Shown here in pieces: positions 23,411 through 34,443 of a stretch of 64,000 nt of DNA. The notes under the pieces are model-generated. The model was not told the origin of the DNA and did not search any database. It saw only the letters and a list, made by a program, of their open reading frames with translations. Numbering within the stretch: position 1 is the first letter of the stretch; each line of letters begins with the position of its first letter. The position numbers were made by a program, and so were the translations under genes. Where the stretch lies: NCBI GenBank assembly GCA_028753945.1, contig JAPNXP010000002.1, positions 12,090,001 to 12,154,000 on the forward strand, given 5' to 3'. The DNA comes from Hexactinellida sp. DTS-2022. Taxonomy: Eukaryota > Porifera > Hexactinellida.

Positions 23411-23975
23411 AACCGAGCACACTTTAAATCTCTATTTGATCCGCTTCCTGTCATCCGATTGATTCAAATTTGGTATCATTAGAAAGACTAGCGAAATAGG
23501 TTCCATTAGATATGAAAATTAATTTCAAAATTTCAAAAATTCCCTTAAAAAAAATATATTTACAAATTTTTTTTCGAGCACACTTTAAATCTCTATTTGA
23601 TCCGCTTCCTGTCATCCGAATGATTCAAATTTGGTATCATTAGAAAGACTAGCGAAATAGGTTCCATTAGATATGAAAATTAATTTTAAAATTTCAAAAA
23701 TTCCCTTAAAAAAACAAATTTTACAATTTTTTTTTCGAGCACACTTTAAATCTCTATTTGATCCGCTTCCTGTCATCCGAATGATTCAAATTTGGTATCA
23801 TTAGAAAGACTAGCGAAATAGGTTTCATTAGATATGGAAATTAATGTAAAAATTTCAGAAATTCCTTTTAAAAAAAAATTTTACAAATTTTTCTTCGAGC
23901 ACACTTTAAATCTCTATTTGATCCGCTTCCTGTCATCCGATTGATTCAAATTTGGTATCATTAGAAAGAGTAGTA
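23411..23975. repeat. Left array: about 3.7 units of ~155 bp
   Basis: Each unit starts CGAGCACACTTTAAATCTCT and contains TTTGATCCGCTTCCTGTCAT and ATTAGAAAGACTAGCGAAAT, followed by an A/T-run spacer. Unit borders are at about 23417, 23574, 23738 and 23898. Confidence 0.85.
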
Positions 23976-24223
23976 ACTTACCTTTGTGTACAAATACATT
24001 GTAAGTCGTAAGGGCTCTACATAAATGGGACTTGTTATTTTGGAAAAAATTTCAATGTAATTAACCAATGTAGTGACGAATTGTAAACAAGATCATTAAA
24101 AAAAACTATTTATACAAAGAAATTATACTAACTATCATATTTCCCAAATTTATATTCATTCATATCATATATATCATCACTCAACAATCACCACTGCTTC
24201 AGGCAACTTTTACTTAGTTCTGT

Positions 24224-24705
24224 ATGGAATCGTTCCAAGGTAAGTTCCATATAAAAAAAATTAATGTGTAAATAGAAGCAATAAATCCTATTCTGTATTA
24301 TTTCTTTAGAATTACCTCATGATCTACAACAATTCGTAGACATAATAACAAACAGGTCGAAATCATTCCCCTTGTTGAAAAAAGACCTCTCTAATAGTCA
24401 TACACTTCCGAATTCTGTTTGGGGCAAGCAAATTTCCGAGGTCGGTTATTAATTATCGTAAAACAAAAGATTACCTAATCAAATCAAATATGCGCAATAA
24501 TAAGACTTGGGGTACAGACTTGAGTTATTCACTGTGGCCATGCTTTTTAAAACTGATATATGGGTGTATACAAGTGACCTGGGCAATAAATGGATGGTCT
24601 TTTCAGGAAACGGGGCCAGTTTGGATGAAATAACAAAGCCAGCTAATCAGGCTGGATCTTTATACATTAGACATAGTAGCAACCATACGAACCTATTTTA
24701 GAATT
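24224..24705 (+). pseudogene. OTU-domain gene remnant with a small intron; catalytic Cys segment lost
   Basis: A start exon (24224-24239, MESFQ) ends at a consensus donor GTAAGT. After a 70 bp intron with a TTTCTTTAG acceptor, exon 2 begins at 24310 (ELPHDLQQFVDIITNRSK, then LLKKDLSNSHTLPNSVWG) and meets stops near 24450. The open part 24507-24701 encodes RLELFTVAMLFKTDIWVYTS, then KWMVFSGNGASLDE, the second half of the OTU fold. The family box GDGNCLF with the nucleophile is absent, so an internal deletion is likely. The final His motif is altered (SNHTNLF instead of NHYEP). Confidence 0.6.
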
Positions 24706-24845
24706 ATATCAATGCTAATTTTTTGGTATATTCGTATGTTTAATTAGCTTAATACTATTTTTCATTCATTCATTAAATACTACCAGGTACTCTCTTACTA
24801 TTCATTCGGCGCACAATTCTGTATTGAAATAATAATAATATAGAA

Positions 24846-24975
24846 AAAAATTAAAAAGATAAAAAACACAAAAAATAAAACAACTACAAATTAATTAAAA
24901 ACACAAAAAATAAAAAAGTACAAAAAAATTAAAAACACAAAAAATAAAACAACTACAAAAAAAAGAAAATATAAC
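24846..24975. repeat. A-rich tandem repeat (~45 bp units)
   Basis: The phrase AAAAACACAAAAAATAAAAC recurs three times with ACTACAAA spacers. Confidence 0.7.
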
Positions 24976-24988
24976 AAAAAATACAAAC

Positions 24989-25275
24989 AAGCTCTATCAA
25001 CATCTACATCAACTCTATCAACATCTACATCAACATCTCTATCAACATCTCTATCAACATCTCTATTAACATCTCTATCAACATCTCTATCAACATCTCT
25101 ATCAACATCTCTATCAACATCTACATCAACATCTCTATCAACATCTCTATTAACATCTCTATCAAGATCTACATCAACATCTCTATCAACATCTACATCA
25201 ACATCTCTATCAACTCTATCAACTCTATCAACATCTCTATCAACTTCTCCATCAAAATCTCTATTAATTGCTACA
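24989..25275. repeat. 12 bp minisatellite (ATCAACATCTCT)n
   Basis: About two dozen units of ATCAACATCTCT occur with point variants ATCAACATCTAC and ATTAACATCTCT. The array is inside the OTU element. Confidence 0.9.
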
Positions 25276-25489
25276 TCAACAAACTATATTGACAACTAAT
25301 TGTTAACAAAATTAAGTTTCAATTTAGCATAATTAAAGGTAAAGTGATTATATATGTATAAACTATCCCATTTTATCAATTTTTTGTATTAAATGACTAT
25401 TGAATGAATTACGATTATTAAACAGCCAAACAAAATTTACAATATATTATTCATATTGATATAATATTAGAATAGTCTCTATTCTTCGA

Positions 25490-26040
25490 ATGATACCAAA
25501 TTTGAATCATTCGGATGACAGGAAGCGGATCAAATAGAGATTTAAAGTGTGCTCGAAAAAAAAATTGTAAAATTTGTTTTTTTAAGGGAATTTTTGAAAT
25601 TTTGAAATTAATTTTCATATCTAATGGAACCTATTTCGCTAGTCTTTCTAATGATACCAAATTTGAATCATTCGGATGACAGGAAGCGGATCAAATAGAG
25701 ATTTAAAGTGTGCTCGAAAAAAAATTTGTAAATATATTTTTTTTAAGGGAATTTTTGAAATTTTGAAATTAATTTTCATATCTAATGGAACCTATTTCGC
25801 TAGTCTTTCTAATGATACCAAATTTGAATCATTCGGATGACAGGAAGCGGATCAAATCGAGATTTAAAGTGTGCTCGAAAAAAAAATTGTAATTTTTTTT
25901 TTAAGGGAATTTATGAAATTTTTAAATTAATTTTCATATGTAATGAAACCAATTTCGCTAGTCTTTCTAATGATACCAAATTTGAATCAATCGGATGACA
26001 GGAAACGGATCAAATAGAGATTTAAAGTGTGCTCGGTTGA
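25490..26040. repeat. Right array: about 3.5 units of ~155 bp, inverted
   Basis: Units end AGATTTAAAGTGTGCTCG and contain ATTCGGATGACAGGAAGCGG, the complement of the left array. Confidence 0.85.
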
Positions 26041-26095
26041 ATACTAAGCCAACTTCACACTCGTTATATAAGTTAGAAAAATATTATGAAAGTCT

Positions 26096-27308
26096 CTACT
26101 GGCCCTCTTCCACCTGGAAGACTCGTTGACACTCCTGTTGTAGCGTTATCTCGGTACATTGGTAGCAAGTTTGTAAATGGCGGCATGTCATGATAAGTGT
26201 ATCTGCTTCCTGTACTAGACACGCTCGACAAGCTGTTACATTGCCTGTATTTTTATGCATATTTGTGGATGCAGCTATATCATCAATTTCAGATGTAATA
26301 TCCACTTCTCCATTATTAATAGGTGGGAATAGATCCTCAAGGTCCTTGAATTTTGTTTTATATTTGATAACAAATTGCCTTCAAACAATCCATGGAATTC
26401 ATTTCTCCTTGTGATAACTTTATTTGAAGCTTTGCAATGATGAGTTCTTTCTGGAGGACTATTGGTACTAGGATTATGACGAATATCGAAATTGTTATCT
26501 ATCCTCTATCGTTTGTTGTAATTATTTTTTTCAAATTCCAAAAATTTGGATTATGTAACCTGAACCGTTTCTTCAAGGTCGAATGAAAACTCTCCAAATC
26601 GTTATTTGTACGTTTTACATTTTTGTGAACTGATAGTCTCGCTGCTCCAATCTGTTTCAACCAGTATTTCTCGTAATAAAGCAATCATTTTTCCAACTTT
26701 TCGTTACCTAATTGAGATAAGATTGGTTTCTCGTGTTTAAGGTCGTGATACACTAAGTTGTTTAATACGTCTTTTATTGGTTTAATACGTATTATACGTA
26801 TACCTTACAAATAATATCGAGCTCATGGAATTTGCTTTGAACAACTTTTGGTTTAATCGTTGTTCTTTTATAGTTAATCGACTCGTAGTTTTGTTTGTAT
26901 AGTACAAATATTATTATTTGCTAGAAGTTGTATTTACAACAAGAATTACAAATATTCTATTGTATTTACTTCGAAAACATCCCTGGTTGATATTGTATTT
27001 AACGTATAATACGTACTTGTGGATTTGCGTATTACGTATTATACGTATTATACGTAACAACTTAGGTGATACATATCCACAATTTTATTTGAAGGAAGTA
27101 ATGGTGAAGACAATAATAATTCTGCCCATTTCCTAAATTCTTGATTCGAAGTATACAAATTCGATTTACCATTCTTCAGTATTCCAGTATTATATACTGC
27201 TTGATCATGATGGAATTTGCAGCCACTACTTCTGAGTCTTATTCTCATAATCCATTCATTCTCGCCCCTCACGAAGCCGTTTGATCCAATCCTTGATATT
27301 TTCGACAA
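26096..27308 (-). pseudogene. Second MULE with a RING-like tail, broken
   Basis: Minus-strand order. 27308-27048 contains SSGCKFHHDQAVYNTGILKN, then NQEFRKWAELLLSSPLLPSN, the post-catalytic C-x2-H/helical region of MULE transposases. 26684-26499 has TNNDLESFHSTLKKRFRLHN, the catalytic Glu motif. 26305-26096 has CRACLVQEADTLIMTCRHLQ, then TCYQCTEIT, a RING-like Cys/His tail whose last Cys pair is weak. The first Asp and the DNA-binding domain were not found. An AT-rich palindromic insert (about 26745-27075) separates the first two parts. The architecture is the same as the MULE at 16347-17947 but the sequence is different. Confidence 0.65.
26745..27075. repeat. Palindromic insert rich in ATACGTATTATACGTA
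   Basis: Inverted words TAAGTTG...TTTAATACG and ACGTAACAACTTA face each other, and ACGTATTATACGTAT recurs near both ends. It interrupts the second MULE. Confidence 0.45.
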
Positions 27309-27317
27309 ATAACTAGC

Positions 27318-27490
27318 ATTTCTATAGCAAAATACTTATATGGAGCTGAGTTACTCGTAACTGAAGTGGTTTTTATTTATGTTTAAATTTCATTTCTGAG
27401 CTTATGGGTCTTTTAAAATTCAAACACTTCCTTATATGGCAGTTCAGTTACCAGTAACTGTGCTCCATATAAGTAATCTGTTTCTATAGA
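27318..27490. repeat. Hairpin MITE with CTATAG ends
   Basis: CTATAGCAAAATACTTATAT (from 27322) pairs with ATATAAGTAATCTGTTTCTA (to 27489). Inner arms GTTACTCGTAACTGA and TCAGTTACCAGTAAC also pair. No gene. Confidence 0.6.
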
Positions 27491-28147
27491 CTATTTCCAA
27501 GTCAACTAGAATCTTTTTTAGGTCTCGAAATTCGTCAGATTGCGATTTCGATATGGATTATTTACTAAAGTTTCAAATCTGAAACCACTTTGCTGAAAAT
27601 ACACTATATGCGTACTCTAACCATGATACTATGAAGTTATTATAATTAGATAACTAGAAACAGTAGACTTAAACCTCTAATTATTTTGTTAGCGATAGAT
27701 TAAAGTTTGTTATGAACAGCGCGCTTTGCATTCTAGGTGGCTTGGCGACAAAACACAACCACCGATTATATACATAGTCTTTTAGAAACATGCTGTTTAA
27801 GTAATTTTGGCCGGGTATTGTTTCTTCTTGCAACCTATTGTAGGTAAGGAAAATCATTAGTTGAAGCTCTTAACCGATATTTAATCGATGTAGCTATTTT
27901 ATTTAGTCTTCGGATATACTTCAATTACTGTTATTTATTTCGACGACTTGTACAAATTCAGATAAACGACGCCTATTTAATTTACTAAATTTAACTTAGT
28001 ATTCTTCAAATGAACTTTACTCATTATTATCACAACATATTTAATGGTTGAATATGTGTGATAATATAAATTCCTAGGATTTATTGAATGTTGGATTAAA
28101 TTGTTGAAGTACATTGTAATATACTTTTATGTTTATTTATTTCTTAG

Positions 28148-28471
28148 ATCGATGAGAAACCTTCAACTAAACATTTTTCTGACCAACCATCTGGTAATCT
28201 CCCTTTCCTAAAACAAGAGGATATTCAGTATTTCGGTAAACTTCTAGAGGATATTGATGAAGAGATTCTCCCTCCTGAAGAGCAGAAGGAAATAAAAATA
28301 ATGAGACTTTTGTTAAAAATTAAAAACGGTACCCCTCCAATGAGAAAGTCTTCACTTCGGCAAATCACTGATAAATCTAGGGAATTTGGTGCTGCAGCTT
28401 TGTTTAATCAAATTCTACCGCTTTTAATGAGCCCTGCTTTGGAAGACCAAGAACGCCACCTTTTAGTTAAG
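28148..28471 (+). CDS. SF3B1: SF3B1 exon: p14-binding region to first HEAT repeats (partial gene)
   Basis: It continues directly from the exon at 13710-14032 in phase 0. It encodes [20 protein letters not shown], then [38 protein letters not shown] and [20 protein letters not shown]. The [15 protein letters not shown] and [17 protein letters not shown] blocks are hallmarks of SF3B1, at the junction between the N-terminal partner-binding segment and the HEAT-repeat superhelix. It is exactly 108 codons and ends LLVK before the donor GTAATAAC at 28472. The next exon, expected to start near VIDRILYKLDDL in animals, was not found in the remaining 35 kb, so it is either small and unseen or beyond the window. 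Confidence 0.93.
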
Positions 28472-28680
28472 GTAATAACTGCTTGGTTGTCTATTTTCTT
28501 ATATATTTTTCATTCACTATAATCCATGAGGCCGATTGACAATTTTACCTTTCGACGACTCAACCTATAGTGTTTTAATAGCCGTTAAGCGAAGCAAAAA
28601 ATCAAGATACACATTTAACTAGATTGGTTCCAGCCATTTATCTGACAGTAGAACTCGGTTATAACTTATGACATAGCCAG

Positions 28681-28805
28681 CAGGGTTGTGTCAACTCAAT
28701 TTGAGTTGGCAGAATCAACTCATTTTCTTGAATGAGTTGAATGAGTTGGTAACAGCAAAATGAATGAGTTGTTTTGCCAACTCAAAACGAGTTGATACAA
28801 CCCTG
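28681..28805. mobile_element. 125 bp hAT MITE (CAGGGTTG ends)
   Basis: It starts CAGGGTTGTGTCAACTCAAT and ends GAGTTGATACAACCCTG. The flanks share TAGCCAG, an imperfect target duplication. The interior is repeated GAATGAGTTG. Confidence 0.75.
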
Positions 28806-29015
28806 TATTAGCCAGTGTTCGGGAAAAAACGCCGTTTTCTGGACTTTTCTGCCTTTTTTTATTGACTGTCTTACGCATAATTAATATATTTAATTGACAG
28901 TGCGGAAACTATCGTTACTATCTACAGTCAATTAAATGCTTATTCGACAACTCTTTCACATGGTTAGAGGTAATTACTTTTAAATGATTTTTTGGGTTTG
29001 AAGAATTCCTCAATA

Positions 29016-29433
29016 CAGTACATATTGGATATAGTGATAATGGTGGGGACATCTGATTTGTGGCCAAATTATCACTATATCCAATATATCACTATATCCA
29101 ATATATCACTATACCCATTATATCACCATATCCACTGTTTCACCGCATCTAATATATGACTGTATACATTGTCAATACTTTTATTCTGAAAAGAATAATC
29201 AAATTCCTTATCAAATTCAAGTGGTAACGATATTTATACTGTAAAATATGAAATTATGGGATCCAAGGAAGGTCAAAAATCCAATATTCTTGTGTAATCT
29301 ACATAAATTATCACTATATCCAATAATGATATCACTATAACCAATAAAATTTGTATGGGATTTCCTCGGGGGCGCACCTAAAGCTGCAAAATTATCACTA
29401 TATCCAATATATCACTATATCTATTATGTACTG
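29016..29433. mobile_element. 418 bp TA-flanked MITE with ATCACTATATCCAATAT repeats
   Basis: The ends are CAGTACATATTGGATATAGT and ATCTATTATGTACTG, with TA at 29014-29015 and 29434-29435. Tandem ATCACTATATCCAATAT units fill 29070-29160 and recur near 29300-29420. Confidence 0.7.
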
Positions 29434-29729
29434 TACCACACTTGATTAACATTAGGGACCCACCAGGGGCGCCGGAACTCATTTGTATCAGAGTGGATAT
29501 ACTTCCCGTTATACATGAACTATTTAAAAAAATTCAATAAGACTAATATCGAGAATACACGTTATTTGTTTATAAGGAATAACCATAGCCTACTCTATAT
29601 ATGCCCCAACAGTAAAAAAACCATGGATATTTTAGAAGTCATAACTCGTAATTGAATTCAATATTGTAGTAATTACAATAATAAATACACGTTAACAACA
29701 GTTACTAAGTTTGAATAATAATTCTATAA

Positions 29730-32700
29730 TCAAGAGGTTCTAGACTTCTTTGCGCTCTTAACTTTACTGTCAGTTGTTCTGGGACGAGATAGTTTATTGA
29801 GCTTTCGAGTAGTTTGCCTTTCTCTTGATAGTGATACGACGGTAGAATTGAAATTTTTAACTTTATTGGCAATTATGCAGTTAGACGTTATGGTTAAAAT
29901 TCGTTTAAGATAATCCCATCCAAAGAGGTTGAAATTTGGGCATTTGTTTCTCCAATGTTCGCATTGAACATCTTCTAGCGATTTTATTGAGAGGTTCACA
30001 AAGAATTTTCTTTGATGATCCAGCAGCGAATTGAAGTAGCAGATCATTATCCAACTCAATTACTCTAAATATTTTCCAAACTAATACTACAGCGTCTAGA
30101 ACAACATCAGATGGCCACTTCAGATTTCCTCGATCAATTAAATCTAAAATTTTGTATTTTGAATCCATAAGTTCGTCGAAATGAAGATATTTATCCTCTG
30201 TCAAATAGATCATACAATTAGTGCAAGGACTAAGATGCTTCCATAATTGCTGAACCGTATAACCTCCAATAAAGGCTAAAGACTGTAGAGATTCAAGGAT
30301 TACAGACGAGTAAATATTGATATCATATGGAGTATTGGTACATGTATCAGGTTGAGTGTCATCAGTTGTCGCAGAAAATGAGCTTATGAAATTGGCCAAA
30401 GTTAATTCATTTGAGTGTAGATTGGAAAATAAATTTAAGATAGTAGATACCTTGAGCCGTCGCTCACTCTCGAGGACTTGGCAATAAGAAATGTGGTAGT
30501 TGGCTCCTGACATCATTCGATATAAACCGATATGATGTTCTAATGCGTCTGTTTGCAAAAAGTAACTCAAAAAGTAAATGAATCCACATTCCATTGTAAG
30601 ATAATTAACTATTCTTGGTAACGCAAGACAGGAGTGCTTCACAGGGCTTTACATAAATCATTGATTTTGATTTTAAATCAAAATCATTCAAAAATTCGTG
30701 ATGTAAAAATCAATCAAAATCAAATCATTCAAAATGTGAGATTGAAAAAATCAATCATCAAATCATTTTGATTCACCACAAAATCATCAAAAATCAAAAT
30801 CAAATCATTTCCAATTACGATGATATAATTTTTTTTGTTACTCCCGACCGAATACTAATTTACACACAATAACTGATTTTTTTATAGGTGATCTAAGAAT
30901 CTTAATCAATATAATAGCTATGATATAAATACAGTACATGTAACTATTAATTAGTAATCCTTTTCAGATGTACCTATTAAAAGGTCAAAATAACTAATTC
31001 CGAGGAGACTAATAAGCGGAGTCGATAGTAATAGTGTAAACGTTAGTATATTTCACACATTAAACCGGAGCAATCTAAGTATAAGGGTATTGGGTTGTTC
31101 CTGGTCAAACTTTGGATTCGATTTAGCTGAGTGATTGTAGTTTCAAACGGGGGTGAAGTGGAACGATAAAATATACATAGACCCGCAATTGTATTTAACG
31201 TGTTCATACTACTATAACCTGCTGAAGTGGAAGAACATATAACATAAATATGGGTTAGTATTACTTAGTAAATTATTAACAGAGCAGAAAAATGATTTGA
31301 TTTAAATAAAAATCAAATCATTAACTTTTCACAAATCAATCAAAATCAAATCATTCTAAAAATGAAATGGAAAAAATCAATCATCAAATCATTGAATGTT
31401 ACCCAAAGATCAATCATAAATCATTGATTTGATTTGAAAAAAAATCATCAAATGATTTATGTAAAGCCCTGGTGCTTCATACTGGTAAACGTCTGAGGAC
31501 TAAGTTTTACATCTTTTTCTGGAAGAGATTTCCAATGATCTAGCCAGTCAACTACTTTCGCTAAAAAGCCAAAGCGTACGTCATTGAAGTAAAATAGTTC
31601 GGAAAAATCATCATTGAGACAGATATTCCTGTTTGACCTGTTAATATTAAATAGTTTCCATAGTTGATTAATAACATCAATAAAATCTGATGTATGGGTC
31701 TGGAATATCTGACGACTGGATAAATTCTGAATTTTTATGGCCGAACTGGTGGATTCGCAAAATATTCTCAGAGCAAGGTTAACATTTTGTCGTTCGAAAG
31801 ATGTCGGCCAGCAAGACTTTGTAATTCATCTAGGAGCCAGTTTGGCACATTTGTACTGCTCTTCCCTATACCAAAGTCGAATGTCCTCAAAAGAAGCGGT
31901 GTTCAATTATTGAAAGTCATGAAAGTCTGGATACTTAAGTATTTTGTCATGGTTCTTGACGTTAAGCCAGTTATTGCGAATAGATTTTAAGATATAAACG
32001 AAGTCAAAGATGAAAAACAAATTACGAGTGGAATCTAACGGATGTGGTACAACAAGTTGGAGTGTGTGATCAGGAGAAATAGTTTAAATAGGTTGACGAT
32101 CAGAGGATAGGCATCTGTACTTATTACTTGAACTGAGAGGTTACATTGTTCGATATCATTTATCACGGATTGAACTATAGGGAATAATTGTTGTGCACAA
32201 GAACTAAAAAAACTAATTATTGTAGACCATTTTTTAAACAAGCTAGATACCATAATAGAGAAAACTTTCCTTGTCGGGTCATTCGGATCAAGATGACCTC
32301 CAATAATATGTCCAGCCTTGTAAGTAAGATCAGACTTTACATGAATCTCATCCATTTGTAAAATTACATTCTTTTCTTGAGGTTTAAAGTTTGCAGTTGC
32401 TTGCTTAAGAAATGTAGTAAACTCATTATCCAACCCGAATGAAGAATACAGTTTTTGGATCGTATTGAAATGGGGTAGATCGATACATTCAAGAGACTGT
32501 AGGAAGTTATAATATGTTGAAGATATGAGGTGTGCTTTAAGGGCAATGATTTGAGTAATTGTATTATATCTGCGCCTATTCATCTGAATGCATAGATTTC
32601 GGAGTTGGCAAACTATAAATTGGAGCGAAGGAAGAAAAGGAGCATCATTGGATATATCGACGATGTCTACCTTTGAGTGGTCTTCAATACTAGATATTGC

Positions 32701-33452
32701 ATTATGAAGAAGAGCATTGGCTTAAGCTATCATATCTCTAGGTTGGGATATCTTTCTGGAAGAACGATATATTTTATTTACTAATTCTGTAAGCAGAGTT
32801 TCGATTTGCCTGACATCAGAAATGCAGTCGATCCCTCAGGGTATTTCTTTGCACTGGAAGAAACCTCGTGCTGTCAACGTAGAGTCAATGATCAAAGCTA
32901 CTTCTACTCTAATAACTCCCTCTGATTTACATGGATAAATGAAGTTTACCATATCTTCTTGTAACCACACAAGCCAAGGATCAGGATAGTTAGAATTTAT
33001 TTTCTCCTTCAGGTCAGAAAAACTATTGACATCAAACATTTCCCTTCTGTATCTTTTGTTTCGAGACTAAGATTACGAGCGATAATAAATAATACTTCTT
33101 CCTTAGTTTCATGTGAGAAACGAGATGCTCGCGATGTCTGCGTAGAAGATAAATAGATAGGACAGCCAGGAAGAAGTGAAGGTATAGCATCTTTAACTAA
33201 AAGAGGTCTGTGTCGTTTGAGGTACTTGATTTCTACGCCGTCATTAATTATAAACGTATAGTCAATGTCTTGTTTGAGGAAATATTTTATACACACATAT
33301 AATGTCTTAGGAGGATTAAGATGTTCTCTGTGTAACGCGTTTAGCCAAGCTTGACGTAATTCTGGGTCTTCGGGAGATTTGTATACGGGTGTATAGGCAT
33401 CATTCGGTTAGTAGTTTTTACATCCAGGAGCCCAGCATTTGTTTGGCATACT
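29730..33452 (-). pseudogene. THAP9/P-type transposase (element A), interrupted
   Basis: It starts at 33452 with MPNKCWAPGCKNY and an immediate stop. The THAP finger continues YTPVYKSPEDPELRQAWLNA and VCIKYFLKQDIDYTF, where the zinc-binding His of the usual C-x2-H is Tyr. After PSLLPGCPIYLSS come the frame segments 33039-32836 (MFDVNSFSDLKEKI) and 32583-32035. The latter holds VILQMDEIHVKSDLTYKAGH, the P-element RNase H-like first Asp, and STDAYPLIV. The C-terminal part contains LQTDALEHHIGLYRMMSGAN, the P-family motif equivalent to THAP9. It runs up to the MITE at 31471 and resumes below 30642 in the same frame (QTFTSMKHSCLALP spans the junction when the MITE and one duplicate are ignored). 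A further shift near 30000 joins the Lys-rich C-terminus. It is inactive because of stops, shifts and the insert. Confidence 0.8.
30642..31471. mobile_element. 830 bp hAT MITE inside the P transposase
   Basis: It starts CAGGGCTTTACATAAATCAT and ends ATGATTTATGTAAAGCCCTG. The 8 bp duplication GTGCTTCA lies at 30634-30641 and 31472-31479. The subterminal region is rich in AATCATTTGATTT words. There is no transposase. Confidence 0.92.
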
Positions 33453-33813
33453 CTCAGTCGATGTCGATATGAACCAAAAATATCTAATATATATTGAAAA
33501 TGAAGAATAGATTAGAATGGAGATTAGGTTAGAACAGGTACAAAAGATTGGCCAAAAGCATGCATATATGAAGAAGAAAATTCGTTGTAAAGTAAAATAT
33601 AATGAAAATATTGTGTTAAATGTAGTAACACAAAATTCGCAAATATTAATTATGGTTGTGTTTATCCTATTATATTAATAATTGTATACCCATAATAAAT
33701 TGCAAGTAAATTAGCCTTAGATGGCGCAAAATATGTTATGACTTCTAGTCCATCCTTGGTTACAATTATTCCTTCAGTTGTTGGGCCATATATAGAGTAG
33801 GCTGTGGAATAAC

Positions 33814-34443
33814 TTTATAAGGAACTCCAGGCTGAGATAGAATTCATTATTACATTTACGTACATATATATAATTTATTTCTAAATTTACTAAAATTATT
33901 TCTAAAAGATTAATTAAATATTGTCAAATGGAAACGTTACAGTGTTAATTAAGTAACTCAGTAGTTAAAGTTATTAATTAATCGCTAAGTACTGTCCTAC
34001 AATGGAATATTTAGAGCGCAATAAATTAAGGAACCGATAAGGAAATTTGAATTAGTGTTCGTTATATAAAAAAAGTGTAACTAAAAGAAATTATATATAC
34101 CATTAATTAGAAACCTCCATAGGGGTTATAGATAACATATACTTGTTATACGTTCTGATTGTCTATGAACTTACAAAAATTTGGTGACAAATTGCGAACA
34201 AATCTAGAAGAAAATTGTATCTTGAATAACAGCAATTACTTTTGTTAATTGAATAAAAATATTGATTTGAATATTGAGCATTAACAGGGTGGGTTAAACC
34301 CTCCCTAAATAATTAGGGTGGGTCCACGCCCACCCTTCCACCCCAGTTTCAGCGCCCCTGGGACCCACTCTCAAAGCTCCTAATCAACAATCGGTGGTAC
34401 TAGAAGAGTAGAATTCCTTTATAATATCTGTCTCTTTCAAATA
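33814..34443. other. AT-rich spacer without genes
   Basis: I see no coding frame or paired repeat beyond scattered AT runs. Confidence 0.5.

Larger units (their letters stand above)
23385..26064. mobile_element. 2.7 kb non-autonomous OTU element with tandem-array TIRs
   Basis: Both ends read inward as ACGAGTGTGAAGTTGGCTTA, followed by ~155 bp tandem units. The left array is inverted relative to the right. The tips match those of the 5.1 kb element at 48827-53946 over about 37 bases. The flanks share TATATAA (left 23377-23384, right 26065-26071), a likely imperfect 7-8 bp target duplication. The only gene inside is a broken OTU protein; no transposase is present. Confidence 0.7.
14033..28147 (+). 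other. 14.1 kb SF3B1 intron filled with DNA transposons
   Basis: It lies between two consecutive coding exons in matching phase 0. It is bounded by GT at 14033 and by a TTATTTCTTAG acceptor ending at 28147. It contains two RING-tailed MULE copies, one MULE-like transposase remnant, one array-ended OTU element and several MITEs. Confidence 0.85.
29584..33806 (-). mobile_element. P-like element A with both TIRs
   Basis: The left end CATAGCCTACTCTATATATG and the right end (read inward CACAGCCTACTCTATATATG) are imperfect inverted repeats. GAATAAC flanks both sides (29577-29583 and 33807-33813), a 7 or 8 bp target duplication as expected for P elements. The same end sequence recurs at 39296. The element length without the nested hAT MITE is about 3.4 kb. 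Confidence 0.8.

Noticed and set aside
25000-25280. Minisatellite as coding repeat (Ser-Thr-Ser-Leu type peptides)
   Set aside because: There is no start, stop or splice context, and the array lies in a non-coding part of the OTU element.
23411-26040. Regularly spaced repeats that could be taken for a CRISPR array
   Set aside because: Units are ~155 bp, near-identical throughout with no variable spacers, and occur as inverted arrays at element ends in eukaryotic DNA.
13710-28471. SF3B1 segments as a processed retrocopy
   Set aside because: The two segments are separated by a 14 kb intron with splice-type borders and matching phases, so they are genuine exons.
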